This document shows, one piece after another, positions 7,986 to 15,659 of a stretch of 16,000 nt of DNA. Every line of letters begins with the position of its first letter. Positions within the stretch are counted from its first letter, which is position 1. Source of the stretch: Roseimaritima sp. (GTDB lineage: Bacteria > Planctomycetota > Planctomycetia > Pirellulales > Pirellulaceae); the NCBI GenBank assembly GCA_007124075.1, contig SLFV01000332.1, positions 1 to 16,000 of the forward strand, given 5' to 3'. A model generated the notes under the pieces. The model was not told where the DNA came from. It ran no database searches and saw nothing but the letters and a program-made list of their open reading frames with translations. A program made the translations under genes and the position numbers.

Positions 7986-8003
7986 CGGGCAGACCCGTTT
8001 TTT
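7986..8003 (+). terminator. Weak terminator-like hairpin with T-run
   Basis: CGGG-CAGA-CCCG is followed directly by TTTTTT. The shape is right for an intrinsic terminator on the plus strand but the stem is only four base pairs. No plus-strand gene lies immediately upstream, so it would end either a short untranslated RNA or nothing. Chance occurrence is quite possible. Confidence 0.25.
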
Positions 8004-8168
8004 AATAACGTGGAAGGTTGGTTGTCACATTTTTATTAACGAACAATTGGGGAGCCGCATCCACTGGGGTTTAGCAAACCCTTCCGGGATAACGCAATCC
8101 GGTCCTGCCCTTTCCCGCTTGCGCATTCAACAAATAGATGGTTGCCGCAGGATTTTCTACCAACCTTA

Positions 8169-8203
8169 GCGTCCTGGGCAGAGGCGTCCTGAGCAATTAT
8201 CAT
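8169..8203 (+). promoter_or_regulatory. Candidate promoter overlapped by a 12-base direct repeat
   Basis: GCGTCCTGGGCA (8169-8180) and GCGTCCTGAGCA (8184-8195) match at 11 of 12 positions with a 15-base period. The first copy ends in TGGGCA (8175-8180), which could serve as a -35 box. After 17 bases comes TATCAT (8198-8203), five of six matches to the -10 consensus. Transcription would begin near 8210, giving a leader of about 22 bases that contains the GGAAGAGG ribosome-binding site (8218-8225). A repeat sitting on the promoter suggests a tandem operator, but this is inference. Confidence 0.35.
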
Positions 8204-8231
8204 CGACCATTTCTCTCGGAAGAGGCCTGGA

Positions 8232-8687
8232 ATGCCAGCGGTTTTTGAAGATTTCAACCTGCGATTCATGTACCCGGAGAATTGGCAGGTCGTCGAGCGA
8301 TTAACCAACGAGGAGTCGGCTGGAGTTACGCTGGAATCCCCTGGCGGGGCATTCTTTGCGGTAACTCGCTACCTTGACCGCAGCGATGCATCAGGCTTGC
8401 TAGCAGATTTCGAAGCCGGAATGCGAAAAGAATACAACGAAATCGAATCCGCCGTGTTCGCTTGGTCCGACGCCGGGGCTGACGAAGTCGCATGTGACCT
8501 TCATTTTTATTGTCTCGATTTGCTGGTCATCTCGCGGTTAACCGTGATCCCCCACGGTTCTGACTTAGTGCTTCTGCAAATTCAGGGAGAAAGTCGAGAA
8601 TTTGACAAGCAAAGTGTTGTTTTTGCTGCGATCTTGAAAACACTACGCGAGCACCTGCAGCAACGCGACCGGGCTTCACGGGACTGA
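8232..8687 (+). CDS. Small Mog1/PsbP-like (DUF1795-type) protein
   Basis: The 151-residue protein begins FEDFNLRFMYPENWQVVERLTNEESAGVTLESPGGAFFAVTRY. The pattern of a short beta hairpin, the YPENW element and a strand reading VTLESPGG is characteristic of the Mog1/PsbP/DcrB-type fold. The middle has a helix (LLADFEAGMRKEYNEIE), followed by strands DEVACDLHFYCLDLLVISRLTVIPHGSDLVLLQIQ and a final helix (VVFAAILKTLREHL), which completes that fold. No signal peptide is present, so unlike PsbP or DcrB it should be cytoplasmic. The function is not known; many such proteins are accessory or assembly factors. The start is well supported by GGAAGAGG six bases upstream of the ATG. It converges on the HAD gene with 17 bases between stops. 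Confidence 0.8.
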   Translation: MPAVFEDFNLRFMYPENWQVVERLTNEESAGVTLESPGGAFFAVTRYLDRSDASGLLADFEAGMRKEYNEIESAVFAWSDAGADEVACDLHFYCLDLLVISRLTVIPHGSDLVLLQIQGESREFDKQSVVFAAILKTLREHLQQRDRASRD

Positions 8688-8704
8688 GTGTCAGCTCAAT
8701 CTGC

Positions 8705-9343
8705 TTATGCCTGCAAAACGCCACGGTCCCGCAACGCGTTTCTAAGCCCGAAAGCATCAGAGAAACAGTGGGTCTGCCAGCCCAACGCTGTGGCAGCAGC
8801 GACATTCTCCGACCGATCATCAGTGAAAAAGATGCTTTCCGGCGGTACGTTGGCGGCGGCTTGTGCCACCTGGTAGATCCGTCCCTGCGGTTTCATTGCC
8901 CCGACTTCGAAACTCAGGATGTTTGCAACGGATTCCCGGCAGGGGAGGTCCCAGGGTTGACGTAAAATCCAATCCCAGTGCGCACAGCAGGTGTTGGAAA
9001 GGATGCCAAAGCGAATCTGTTGACGCTGAAGGTCCCCAACAAGCTCCAGCGTCTGGTTCAGTGGCGTAAACATGTCGCTTAAAAAATCTAGCAACGGCTG
9101 GCCACTGGGCTGCAAATCTACGTCGTTGCAATCCAGAGCGATCAAGATCCGCGTTGCGAAATCTGGGGGTGAGATTCGACCGTGTTCAAATTCATCTTGC
9201 AAGCCACTTTCCCATACCACTCGCCGCACGTCTTGGGCAGCCACGCCCAGCCAGCCTGCCAAACGCTCGCATCCCTGCTGTGGGTCGAACTGAACCAAGA
9301 CATTCCCCAGGTCAAAGTAGATGAATCGAATGGGCATGGTCAT
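8705..9343 (-). CDS. HAD-family phosphatase, YihX-like
   Basis: This is a complete 212-residue haloacid dehalogenase-superfamily hydrolase with a helical cap (subclass IA). Motif I is FDLGNV with nucleophile D11. The usual second aspartate at position +2 is glycine, the pattern of E. coli YihX (an alpha-glucose-1-phosphate phosphatase). The cap covers about residues 20-95. Motif II is ILSNT with S116 and N117, motif III is K151 in MKPQGRIY, and motif IV is FFTDD with D175 and D176. All catalytic elements are therefore present. It is cytoplasmic and probably dephosphorylates a small phosphorylated metabolite, perhaps a sugar phosphate; the substrate cannot be read from sequence. Two start codons lie close together (9343 and 9337); an AAGGA sits about 11 bases before the first. 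It is divergent from ilvD. Confidence 0.9.
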   Translation of the reverse strand: MTMPIRFIYFDLGNVLVQFDPQQGCERLAGWLGVAAQDVRRVVWESGLQDEFEHGRISPPDFATRILIALDCNDVDLQPSGQPLLDFLSDMFTPLNQTLELVGDLQRQQIRFGILSNTCCAHWDWILRQPWDLPCRESVANILSFEVGAMKPQGRIYQVAQAAANVPPESIFFTDDRSENVAAATALGWQTHCFSDAFGLRNALRDRGVLQA

Positions 9344-9366
9344 CGGATCGCTGTTCCTTAGGGGGC

Positions 9367-9396
9367 TTGGTGAGCATGGTTGTCGAAGATCATAAT
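9367..9396 (+). promoter_or_regulatory. Candidate ilvD promoter
   Basis: TTGGTG (9367-9372) and CATAAT (9391-9396) are 18 bases apart in the short divergent gap between the HAD gene and ilvD. The -10 matches the one proposed for the 16S gene in this window, but the -35 matches only three consensus positions. Transcription would start near 9403 and leave a leader of about 60 bases. I see no leader peptide or T-box-like structure in it. Confidence 0.3.
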
Positions 9397-9464
9397 CAAA
9401 CCTGGGGCGCTAGATGTAGGGACGCTCCAGATAAACTTGCTTGCTGACGGGAATCATCTTCACC

Positions 9465-11156
9465 ATGAATGCTCCATTGAACAAATTCAGTCGTCGTATC
9501 ACCCAGCCCAAGGCTCAGGGGGCATCGCAAGCCATGTTATACGCTACCGGCTTGACCGAAGCCGATATGGACAAAGCGCAGGTTGGTATCGGCAGCATGT
9601 GGTACGAGGGTAACCCCTGCAATATGCACCTGTTGGATCTTGCCAAGCAGGTAAAAAAGGGGGTCGAAGCCGCTGGCATGGTCGGCATGCAGTTCAACAC
9701 GATCGGGGTCTCCGACGGGATTTCTATGGGGACCGAGGGGATGAGTTTCAGTTTGCAGAGTCGCGACCTGATCGCTGATAGCATCGAAACGATTGTCTCA
9801 GCCCAGTGGTATGACGCATTGATCGCGTTACCCGGTTGCGACAAAAACATGCCAGGATGCCTGATCGCCATGGGGCGTCTGAATCGACCCGCAATTATGG
9901 TTTACGGGGGTACTATCCGTCCTGGCAAGATGGGGGACCAGAGCCTGGACATCGTGAGCGCATTTCAGTGCTACGGTCAATATTTGTCGGGGCAGATCTC
10001 CGAACAGGAACGCGCAGAAATCATTCGTAAAAGTTGTCCAGGGGCGGGGGCGTGTGGGGGTATGTATACCGCCAATACCATGGCCACCGCGATCGAAGCT
10101 TTAGGAATGTCACTCCCCTATTCAGGCAGCACCCCTGCGGAAACGGAGGACAAGCGGAAGGAATGCGAGGCTGCTGGTGCCGCGATTCGTGTCCTACTGG
10201 AAAGAGACATCAAACCCCGCGACATCATGACGCGTGCGGCATTCGAAAATGCAATGGTTACCGTGATGGCTTTGGGAGGCAGTACCAATGCGGTCCTGCA
10301 CCTGATCGCCATGGCGCGCAGCGTTGACGTGCCACTGACTATCGATGATTTCCAGTCCGTCAGTGATCGCATTCCTTACCTTGCGGATCTCAAACCCAGC
10401 GGCCGCTTCGTCCAGCAAGACTTACACTCGATCGGGGGGACTCCCGCAGTGATGAAATATTTGCTGGAACAAGGACTCATGAACTCCGATTGCTTGACTG
10501 TGACCGGCAAAACGCTTGGCGAAAATCTTGCCACGGTTCCGGGGCTGACACCAGGACAAAAAATCGTCAGGACAATTGACAATCCGATTAAGAAAACGGG
10601 ACACATCCGAATCCTACGCGGCTCGCTAGCCCCCGCAGGAGCTGTGGCAAAAATCACGGGCAAGGAGGGGTTGCAGTTCACTGGTCCTGCGAAGGTGTTT
10701 GATAGCGAGGAGGTCATGCTGGAGGCACTGGAACAAAAGCAGATCCAAAAAGGTGATGTCGTCGTGATTCGTTATGAAGGCCCCAAGGGTGGCCCCGGTA
10801 TGCCAGAAATGTTGACCCCGACCAGTGCCATCATGGGGGCAGGTTTAGGGTCAGACGTCGCGATGCTGACCGATGGGCGATTCTCCGGAGGCTCCCACGG
10901 GTTTATCGTTGGGCACATTAGTCCGGAGGCCCAGGAGGGAGGCCCACTGGGGCTGATTCGTCACGGGGACGTGATCACCATTGATGCCGAGAACAATTCG
11001 TTGGACGTCCAGCTAACCGAAGCGGAGCTACAAAAAAGACGTGAGCAATGGGTCGCTCCGCCCCTGAAGGCGACCCGTGGTACGTTATTCAAATACATCC
11101 AGTGCGTCAAAAGCGCCAGTGAAGGTTGCGTCACGGACGAACCTCTTGATGCTTAG
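9465..11156 (+). CDS. ilvD: Dihydroxy-acid dehydratase
   Basis: IlvD removes water from 2,3-dihydroxy-isovalerate and 2,3-dihydroxy-3-methylvalerate, the third common step of valine, leucine and isoleucine synthesis, in the cytoplasm. The 563-residue product covers the whole family. The three iron-sulfur ligands are visible: C52 in [10 protein letters not shown]125 in [10 protein letters not shown] and C197 in [16 protein letters not shown]. Other family blocks include [26 protein letters not shown] and the C-terminal [20 protein letters not shown]. The frame is open back to a TTG at 9441, but the ATG at 9465 gives the usual start [26 protein letters not shown]; no strong Shine-Dalgarno precedes it. 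It stands alone: no ilvC, ilvB or leu genes lie nearby, so the pathway is dispersed. TAG is followed immediately by TAA. Confidence 0.97.
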   Translation: MNAPLNKFSRRITQPKAQGASQAMLYATGLTEADMDKAQVGIGSMWYEGNPCNMHLLDLAKQVKKGVEAAGMVGMQFNTIGVSDGISMGTEGMSFSLQSRDLIADSIETIVSAQWYDALIALPGCDKNMPGCLIAMGRLNRPAIMVYGGTIRPGKMGDQSLDIVSAFQCYGQYLSGQISEQERAEIIRKSCPGAGACGGMYTANTMATAIEALGMSLPYSGSTPAETEDKRKECEAAGAAIRVLLERDIKPRDIMTRAAFENAMVTVMALGGSTNAVLHLIAMARSVDVPLTIDDFQSVSDRIPYLADLKPSGRFVQQDLHSIGGTPAVMKYLLEQGLMNSDCLTVTGKTLGENLATVPGLTPGQKIVRTIDNPIKKTGHIRILRGSLAPAGAVAKITGKEGLQFTGPAKVFDSEEVMLEALEQKQIQKGDVVVIRYEGPKGGPGMPEMLTPTSAIMGAGLGSDVAMLTDGRFSGGSHGFIVGHISPEAQEGGPLGLIRHGDVITIDAENNSLDVQLTEAELQKRREQWVAPPLKATRGTLFKYIQCVKSASEGCVTDEPLDA

Positions 11157-11166
11157 TAACGATTGC

Positions 11167-11193
11167 GCAAGCCTGTGCGAACGGTAGGCTTGC
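11167..11193 (+). terminator. Hairpin just after ilvD, possible transcript 3' end
   Basis: GCAAGCCT (11167-11174) and AGGCTTGC (11186-11193) form a perfect eight-base-pair stem around an 11-base loop, starting 11 bases after the ilvD stop. There is no T-run behind it, so it is not a classic intrinsic terminator; it may protect the 3' end or act with Rho. Two further weak stems (11220-11243 and 11263-11278) follow in the same gap. Confidence 0.35.
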
Positions 11194-11402
11194 TCGCTCT
11201 GGGAAGCTTGGGGCGAAAGTTGCTTTTCTCCTAGAAGAAGCAAAAAAAATTGACGCTCAAACGCCCTTTGCAGAGGGCTTTGCTGCCACGAGTGTCGATC
11301 CTTCGTAAGGTTCACTTATGCCTTAGAAGGCTGTCCGTGTCGTGCTGGGCGGTCGATGTCCGGCATTGTTTGGTAAGCCGCTTCTCGTTCAGGGATCGAA
11401 CA

Positions 11403-13169
11403 GTGAAATTCCGAATTCATCGTTGCCTCGCGCTTGCATTAGGGCTATGCGTAACGACGACAGTCACGGGTCAGTATGGTGGCTACCCAACGTTTCCGGC
11501 CACGCAGTACCAAACCGCTCCCAGTACCGTTCCGCTGCATCATAGTCTGCAGAACCATGGGCTGCGGATGCCACCGGGAGGTCGTCCCGGCAATCCCAAC
11601 TGGAATAATTTTCATCCCCCCCCAGATTCCAGGCTACGTGTCGCGGATGGTCAGACGGTTGTGCCCGAGCAGTTACCAAACGGGGTAGCGCAGCCTCTGC
11701 CCAGCGGCCAGAATCAAACCCACACCTACGGTCCTTCCGTGTCGCAGTATCGGCATCCCGCACCGGCTCCGCCATTGCCGACACAGGTCCACGGACAGCC
11801 GATCCACGGGGAACCTCAGCATCTGCATGGTTCCCCGGCAGCTCAGCACCATGGATCTGCAGGGCCCGAAGGGCACTGCGAAAGCTGCAGCCCTGCACCC
11901 GCGTTTGGCCACATTTATCAGGAGGCCGCTGCGGCTCCTTGGGGCGGATATCACCAAAGCACCGTCGGTCACGGCGGCTCCTGTGCGCCCCCAGTGGCGG
12001 TGGGGCCCGCGCCGCTGAGGAACTGGTTTGCCGGCGGCAGTTTATTGTTCCTCAGATTTCAAGATAACTGCGATCAACGGCTTTTGTACGACATCGCCAT
12101 GCCGACCGACACGATGTTAAGCACGGGGCAGGTTTCTCCGCGGGACGGAGCCGCCTTCGAGACGTTTTTCGGTCGCTATTTCAATTGCGGTCAGCACGCA
12201 ATCACTGCAGGGTTTTTCTTTTTCGACCCCAGTCAGCAAGTGGCGAATCTGGACTCGGGGGCCGGCATGCTGGGTCGCAATATGAACGTCGGTCGGCAAT
12301 ACCGGGCTGCAATGCCTTCATGGAACAACATCATGTACGACATCGGCGCCGATGGGGACCCTGCGAATGATCTATCGATGTACACGCTGTTTGAAGATGC
12401 AAGGCATTATCGCGTCTCTCGTGACGTTCTGTTCCAGGGGGTCGAGCTTAACTTTGTCTCCTTTGGGATCGGTGGGGCTCGCAGGGCAGGTTTAGGCCCG
12501 CTGGGAGTCGCCTGTGGCGGAGATGGCGGCAGCGGGTGTGGGCCGGGTTGCGGCCCCGCTCCGGGATGCGGTGGTGCTTGCGGGCCGCTGATCCCACCTT
12601 GCCACAGCAAGTTGCAAATTCAAACCGCCCATGGATTGCGATGGCTGCAGTTTCGTGACAGATTTTCCTTCGCTGCCAGTCAGATGGACACGTTCTACGG
12701 TCATGGACCCGATGACCTGTACTATAACGTCAACGCTCAAAATAACCTGATCGGCTACCAATTTGGCACCCGTTTTGATTACTGTCTCGGACGTAATTTG
12801 AATGTGTACGCTGGCGCAAAGATGGGAATTTACGCCAACAATGTGCGCTACCGGTCCTCGTTAGGGGCTACGGGTATGCCGGGTTACGTCAGCGGCGTAT
12901 ACCCGTCGCTTGACGGGCGGCCAGCGGTAATCAATAGTTCTGCAACGGTTTTGTCCTCGCTGGGGGAACTGGATTTAGGGATCGGATATCGCGTGAATAA
13001 ATGCTGGAGCATCAACGGTGGGTATCGGCTGTTCGGGATTACGGGCGTCGCCACGTCTGTCGGTTCCATTGCCTCGGACTTAGCACATCTGCCTTCCGCC
13101 AGCGAAGTTTGCGCCGATAAAAGCATTTTATTGCACGGGGGTTATGTGGGGGCCGAATACAACTGGTAA
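11403..13169 (+). CDS. BBP7-family outer-membrane beta-barrel protein
   Basis: The frame is open from 11250, but the GTG at 11403 is the likely start. AGGGA (11391-11395) lies seven bases upstream and a signal peptide follows at once (KFRIHRCLALALGLCVTTTVTG, then QYGGYP). The 588-residue product has three parts. Residues about 25-210 are low-complexity, rich in P, Q, G and H, with a histidine-dense part at 107-162. The barrel begins near 215 (NWFAGGSLLFLRFQDNCDQRLLYD), with alternating aromatic strands such as HAITAGFFFFDP, GVELNFVSFGIGG and NLNVYAGAKMGIYANNVRY. A glycine/cysteine-rich insert (371-400) has six cysteines. The C-terminal strand ends in GGYVGAEYNW, an outer-membrane-barrel-style terminal aromatic. 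BBP7 barrels are planctomycete surface proteins of unknown transport specificity. A strong terminator follows. Confidence 0.88.
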   Translation: MKFRIHRCLALALGLCVTTTVTGQYGGYPTFPATQYQTAPSTVPLHHSLQNHGLRMPPGGRPGNPNWNNFHPPPDSRLRVADGQTVVPEQLPNGVAQPLPSGQNQTHTYGPSVSQYRHPAPAPPLPTQVHGQPIHGEPQHLHGSPAAQHHGSAGPEGHCESCSPAPAFGHIYQEAAAAPWGGYHQSTVGHGGSCAPPVAVGPAPLRNWFAGGSLLFLRFQDNCDQRLLYDIAMPTDTMLSTGQVSPRDGAAFETFFGRYFNCGQHAITAGFFFFDPSQQVANLDSGAGMLGRNMNVGRQYRAAMPSWNNIMYDIGADGDPANDLSMYTLFEDARHYRVSRDVLFQGVELNFVSFGIGGARRAGLGPLGVACGGDGGSGCGPGCGPAPGCGGACGPLIPPCHSKLQIQTAHGLRWLQFRDRFSFAASQMDTFYGHGPDDLYYNVNAQNNLIGYQFGTRFDYCLGRNLNVYAGAKMGIYANNVRYRSSLGATGMPGYVSGVYPSLDGRPAVINSSATVLSSLGELDLGIGYRVNKCWSINGGYRLFGITGVATSVGSIASDLAHLPSASEVCADKSILLHGGYVGAEYNW

Positions 13170-13244
13170 CGGTGCAAGGATGTTCTGAAGTCAACGCTGC
13201 ATCATTTCGGATGCGACGCTTGCTAGGCAGAATCCGAATGCCGG

Positions 13245-13285
13245 AGTCTCGGTCGCTTTTTTACCAAAGCGATCGAGACTTTTCT
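13245..13285 (+). terminator. Strong intrinsic terminator after the BBP7 gene
   Basis: AGTCTCGGTCGCTTT (13245-13259) pairs with AAAGCGATCGAGACT (13266-13280) along 15 positions with a single G-T wobble, around the loop TTTACC, and is followed by TTTTCT. This is a textbook Rho-independent terminator on the plus strand, 75 bases after the BBP7 stop. It ends only 25 bases before the ATG of the next plus-strand gene. Confidence 0.9.
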
Positions 13286-13310
13286 GTTGTCAATCGCTAA
13301 TCTATGCTCC

Positions 13311-13976
13311 ATGAGCCTGCTTCTTGACCCCACGTTTCCTTTCCGCTTCGAAATCGCGATCCACCAATATCCGTTGCGGTGGCAAGCTGGCGGATTGAAG
13401 TTGCCCGCTAGCTGTCGGCTGCCTTCTTGGGGTGCCTTGGCGGATCATCCGCTCTTCGCTGATATCAGAATGGCTTGGTCACCCGCTGGGCTGGGGCTGA
13501 ATGTGGTGGCCTGCGGGAAAAAACAGATCCCTTGGTGCCGCGATGGTCGCTTCGACGAAAGCGATGGATTCGTGTTGCTGATCGACACGCGTTGTTCCCC
13601 CGACATCCATCGTGCCAATCGCTATTGCCATCGGTTTCATTTTATGCCGATTGGGGGCGGAGCCCGGCGCGATCAACCGGCGGCCAGTCTGTTGCCGATT
13701 GCCAGAGCGCGGCAGGAGCCAAATCCCGTCCCGAGCCGCATTTTGCCGGTAGCGGGGGGGTGTACCAAAGATGGTTATCAAGTGTCAGGATTCATTCCCG
13801 CGGCAGCACTTACTGGATTCGATCCACATCAGTATCCCCGCTTGGGCTTTTGGTATGCGGTCGCGGACCGGGAGTTGGGCTGGCAAACTTTTTCGCTACA
13901 GCCTGATTTTCCTGTTTTCGAGGATCCCGCATTGTGGGGCGAGGCAGTCCTTGATCCACGCGTTGCGCAGGCCTAG
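13311..13976 (+). CDS. CBM9/DOMON-like domain protein, planctomycete type
   Basis: The 221-residue product looks like a single beta-sandwich of the CBM9-like (carbohydrate-binding family 9, DOMON-like) type. Signs are a strand pair around IRMAWSPAGLGLNVVACGK, the core DGFVLLIDTR (about residues 90-99) and a histidine/arginine-rich turn HRANRYCHRFHFMP. Then come YQVSGFIPAAALTGFD, the paired strands LGFWYAVADRELGWQTFSL and the closing DPALWGEAVLD. These are the usual landmarks of that fold in secreted enzymes, but there is no signal peptide here, so it should be cytoplasmic. The ligand is unknown. The ATG at 13311 is chosen over an in-frame TTG at 13287 because the latter overlaps the terminator edge; no Shine-Dalgarno is evident. 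The 3-hydroxyacyl-CoA dehydrogenase gene follows on the same strand after 110 bases, so co-transcription is possible. Confidence 0.78.
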   Translation: MSLLLDPTFPFRFEIAIHQYPLRWQAGGLKLPASCRLPSWGALADHPLFADIRMAWSPAGLGLNVVACGKKQIPWCRDGRFDESDGFVLLIDTRCSPDIHRANRYCHRFHFMPIGGGARRDQPAASLLPIARARQEPNPVPSRILPVAGGCTKDGYQVSGFIPAAALTGFDPHQYPRLGFWYAVADRELGWQTFSLQPDFPVFEDPALWGEAVLDPRVAQA

Positions 13977-14086
13977 AGGCCGAAAGAGGTGTGGGCAAGG
14001 CGGATTCCGGGGGGAGAAAACAATATTCAACACCGCGAACCGTTGAACGTTCGCCTTTTATTACGACCGCTTTTGAGTTTAGCGAG

Positions 14087-15340
14087 ATGCCGAATCCCAG
14101 CGCAGAGGCGTTACCCTCGGAAATTATCTTAATCGGGGCTGGGGCCGTCGGTACCGAGATCGCTGCGGCTCACCTGAACGTGGGATGCGGGGTCCGTGTT
14201 TGTGATGTCTCCGCGGAGGCAATCGAACGATTAGTTAGCGACATTGCGGCTCGCTTTCCTCGGCTTTCTGTCGGTCAGGACGCGCAACTGCGATTGGGCA
14301 ACGGCAACCTGCACTCCCGCGAGCTGGCGGTGGCGAGTGATCTGTGTTCGTGTGCGTTTGATCGCGTCAGCGCATCGTCCCCCACCGAAGGCTTTGCCTT
14401 GGTAATCGAATCGATCAGCGAAAACCTAATGGCCAAGCAAGCATTGCTTGTTGACTTGCAGGCGTGGCTTGGGAAACGGGCTGTCCTGTGCAGTAACACC
14501 TCCACCATACCTATCCATCGTCTTACCGCTGGACTTGCCAACCCCCAGAAGGTCTGTGGGATGCATTTCTTCATGCCTGTTCTGGAGCGTCCGCTAGTTG
14601 AAGTCATCGCCCCTGGTCTAGCGGATCCAGCGACGCTGCGGGTCGCGATCGCTCATGTTCAGCGACTGCAAAAAACAGCATTGACAGTTGGCGATAGCCC
14701 GGGATTTGTTGTTAATCGCATCCTGGCTCCCTACCTCAACGAGGCGATGCGACTGTTGGAACGGGGGGTAGCACCTGAGGTGCTGCAGGATGCGGCACTC
14801 GGGTTTGGGATGCCGATGTCGCCCCTGGAGTTAATTGACTTGATCGGCACCAGGACGGCTTTTGACGCGGGGAGGATTTACTGGCAGGCATTCCCGCAAC
14901 GGCTTGAGCCCGCCAGCGTCCTGGCGGGGATGGTCAAAGCAAAATTGCTGGGACGTTTTGCGCACCGTGGTTTTTATAGTTATGAAAATCAACGGCGCAG
15001 TGAGCAGTTGTGTCCTGAGGCCAGTTCCGTGGTGGCGAGGTATCAGCGTGGCTCGCAATCGTCACTCACGGTGGACCAAATAACCTGGCAGCTGTTTCTA
15101 CCCATGCTGGTCGAGGCGGATCTCATGCTGCTTCACGCAGTGGTTGCATCAATGGAGGAAATCGAAACGGCTGTGCGGGCTGGATTGGGCTTTCAACGCT
15201 CAGATGGTTTTTTTTACGCGTTCGAGCGGTTTGGCGCAAATCGGATTGCCGAAGAACTCATGTGCCGAAGGGAGCAAAGGAGCCTGACGGGATTCCAAGT
15301 TGTAGTTTCTCGCTTGCGAGCAGCTCGGGGAAAAAAATAA
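14087..15340 (+). CDS. 3-hydroxyacyl-CoA dehydrogenase (stand-alone, FadB C-terminal type)
   Basis: This enzyme class oxidises L-3-hydroxyacyl-CoA to 3-ketoacyl-CoA with NAD in beta-oxidation. The Rossmann loop is GAGAVG at 17-22, with D40 ending the second strand, which favours NAD. The catalytic set of the family is complete: S136 in CSNTS, H160 in MHFFMP, E172 in LVEVI and N210 in PGFVVNR. The first C-terminal domain (about 204-290) has LAPYLNEAMRLLERG and FGMPMSPLELIDLIG. A second, degenerate copy (about 325-400, LPMLVEADLMLL and VRAGLGFQRSDGFFY) matches the end of FadB/FadJ chains, but no crotonase domain is attached. The frame is open from a GTG at 13991; the ATG at 14087 is preferred because homologous sequence starts only near the Rossmann strand. 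The product is 417 residues, cytoplasmic. No thiolase or hydratase gene is adjacent. Confidence 0.9.
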   Translation: MPNPSAEALPSEIILIGAGAVGTEIAAAHLNVGCGVRVCDVSAEAIERLVSDIAARFPRLSVGQDAQLRLGNGNLHSRELAVASDLCSCAFDRVSASSPTEGFALVIESISENLMAKQALLVDLQAWLGKRAVLCSNTSTIPIHRLTAGLANPQKVCGMHFFMPVLERPLVEVIAPGLADPATLRVAIAHVQRLQKTALTVGDSPGFVVNRILAPYLNEAMRLLERGVAPEVLQDAALGFGMPMSPLELIDLIGTRTAFDAGRIYWQAFPQRLEPASVLAGMVKAKLLGRFAHRGFYSYENQRRSEQLCPEASSVVARYQRGSQSSLTVDQITWQLFLPMLVEADLMLLHAVVASMEEIETAVRAGLGFQRSDGFFYAFERFGANRIAEELMCRREQRSLTGFQVVVSRLRAARGKK

Positions 15341-15445
15341 CTTAATTTTGTCCCAAGCCCCTTGTTCGTCGTGCTGGGCCTCGGTAATATGCTCTCACCA
15401 GCGAGCAAATGGGCGTTTCTTTGAGACTGCCACTTTGAGGCTGGG

Positions 15446-15503
15446 AAAAGAAATACAAATCATGAATTAACCTGTTGACAGCGAAGTTCATGGATTGCAT
15501 AAT
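15446..15503 (+). promoter_or_regulatory. Probable 16S rRNA promoter with upstream A-rich element
   Basis: TTGACA (15475-15480) is a perfect -35 box. After exactly 17 bases comes CATAAT (15498-15503), five of six to consensus. Upstream, 15446-15470 is rich in A and T, in the place of a UP element. The bases after the -10 (CCCAGGCCCGC) form a GC-rich discriminator, as in rRNA promoters under ppGpp control. Transcription would start near 15510. CATGAA (15461-15466) and TTCATG (15487-15492) form an inverted repeat around the -35. A second TTGACA at 15534 lacks a good -10. Confidence 0.75.
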
Positions 15504-15659
15504 CCCAGGCCCGCAAAGAGCGGCAATTGATTTTTGACAATTTGGTGGTAACTCTCTGTTGAGTTCAGATTGCGAGATCGCTATTGAAAGATGGCGAAGG
15601 GTGGTGGCCTACCGACTGCCACCCACAGTGTTTAGGCACTTCTATTGTTAGCCGTCACT

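Larger units (their letters stand above)
7863..8231. other. Divergent intergenic region with hairpins and a candidate promoter
   Basis: These 369 bases separate the TPR gene (minus) from the Mog1/PsbP-like gene (plus). An 81-codon plus-strand frame here has no protein-like features. I see a CGGG/CCCG stem followed by six T residues (7986-8003), a perfect GGGTTT/AAACCC stem with a three-base loop (8067-8081), a bulged CCGGGAT/ATCCGG stem (8084-8102), and a direct repeat overlapping a promoter-like pair just before the plus-strand gene. Confidence 0.55.

Noticed and set aside
11220..11243. TTGCTTTTCT/AGAAGAAGCAA hairpin as an ilvD terminator
   Set aside because: It needs a bulge and is followed by A residues, not T residues, on the plus strand; no minus-strand gene nearby would use it in the other orientation.
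11250..11402. N-terminal 51-codon extension of the BBP7 frame
   Set aside because: It would place an arginine-rich stretch before the signal peptide and lacks a start signal; the GTG at 11403 has AGGGA and an immediate signal peptide.
13991..14086. 32-codon extension of the 3-hydroxyacyl-CoA dehydrogenase
   Set aside because: It is outside the conserved family start, which begins shortly before the Rossmann glycine loop; the ATG at 14087 fits better.
15534..15562. Second rRNA promoter from the TTGACA at 15534
   Set aside because: The -35 is perfect but the sequence 16-18 bases later (around TGTTGA) is a poor -10; kept only as a remark.
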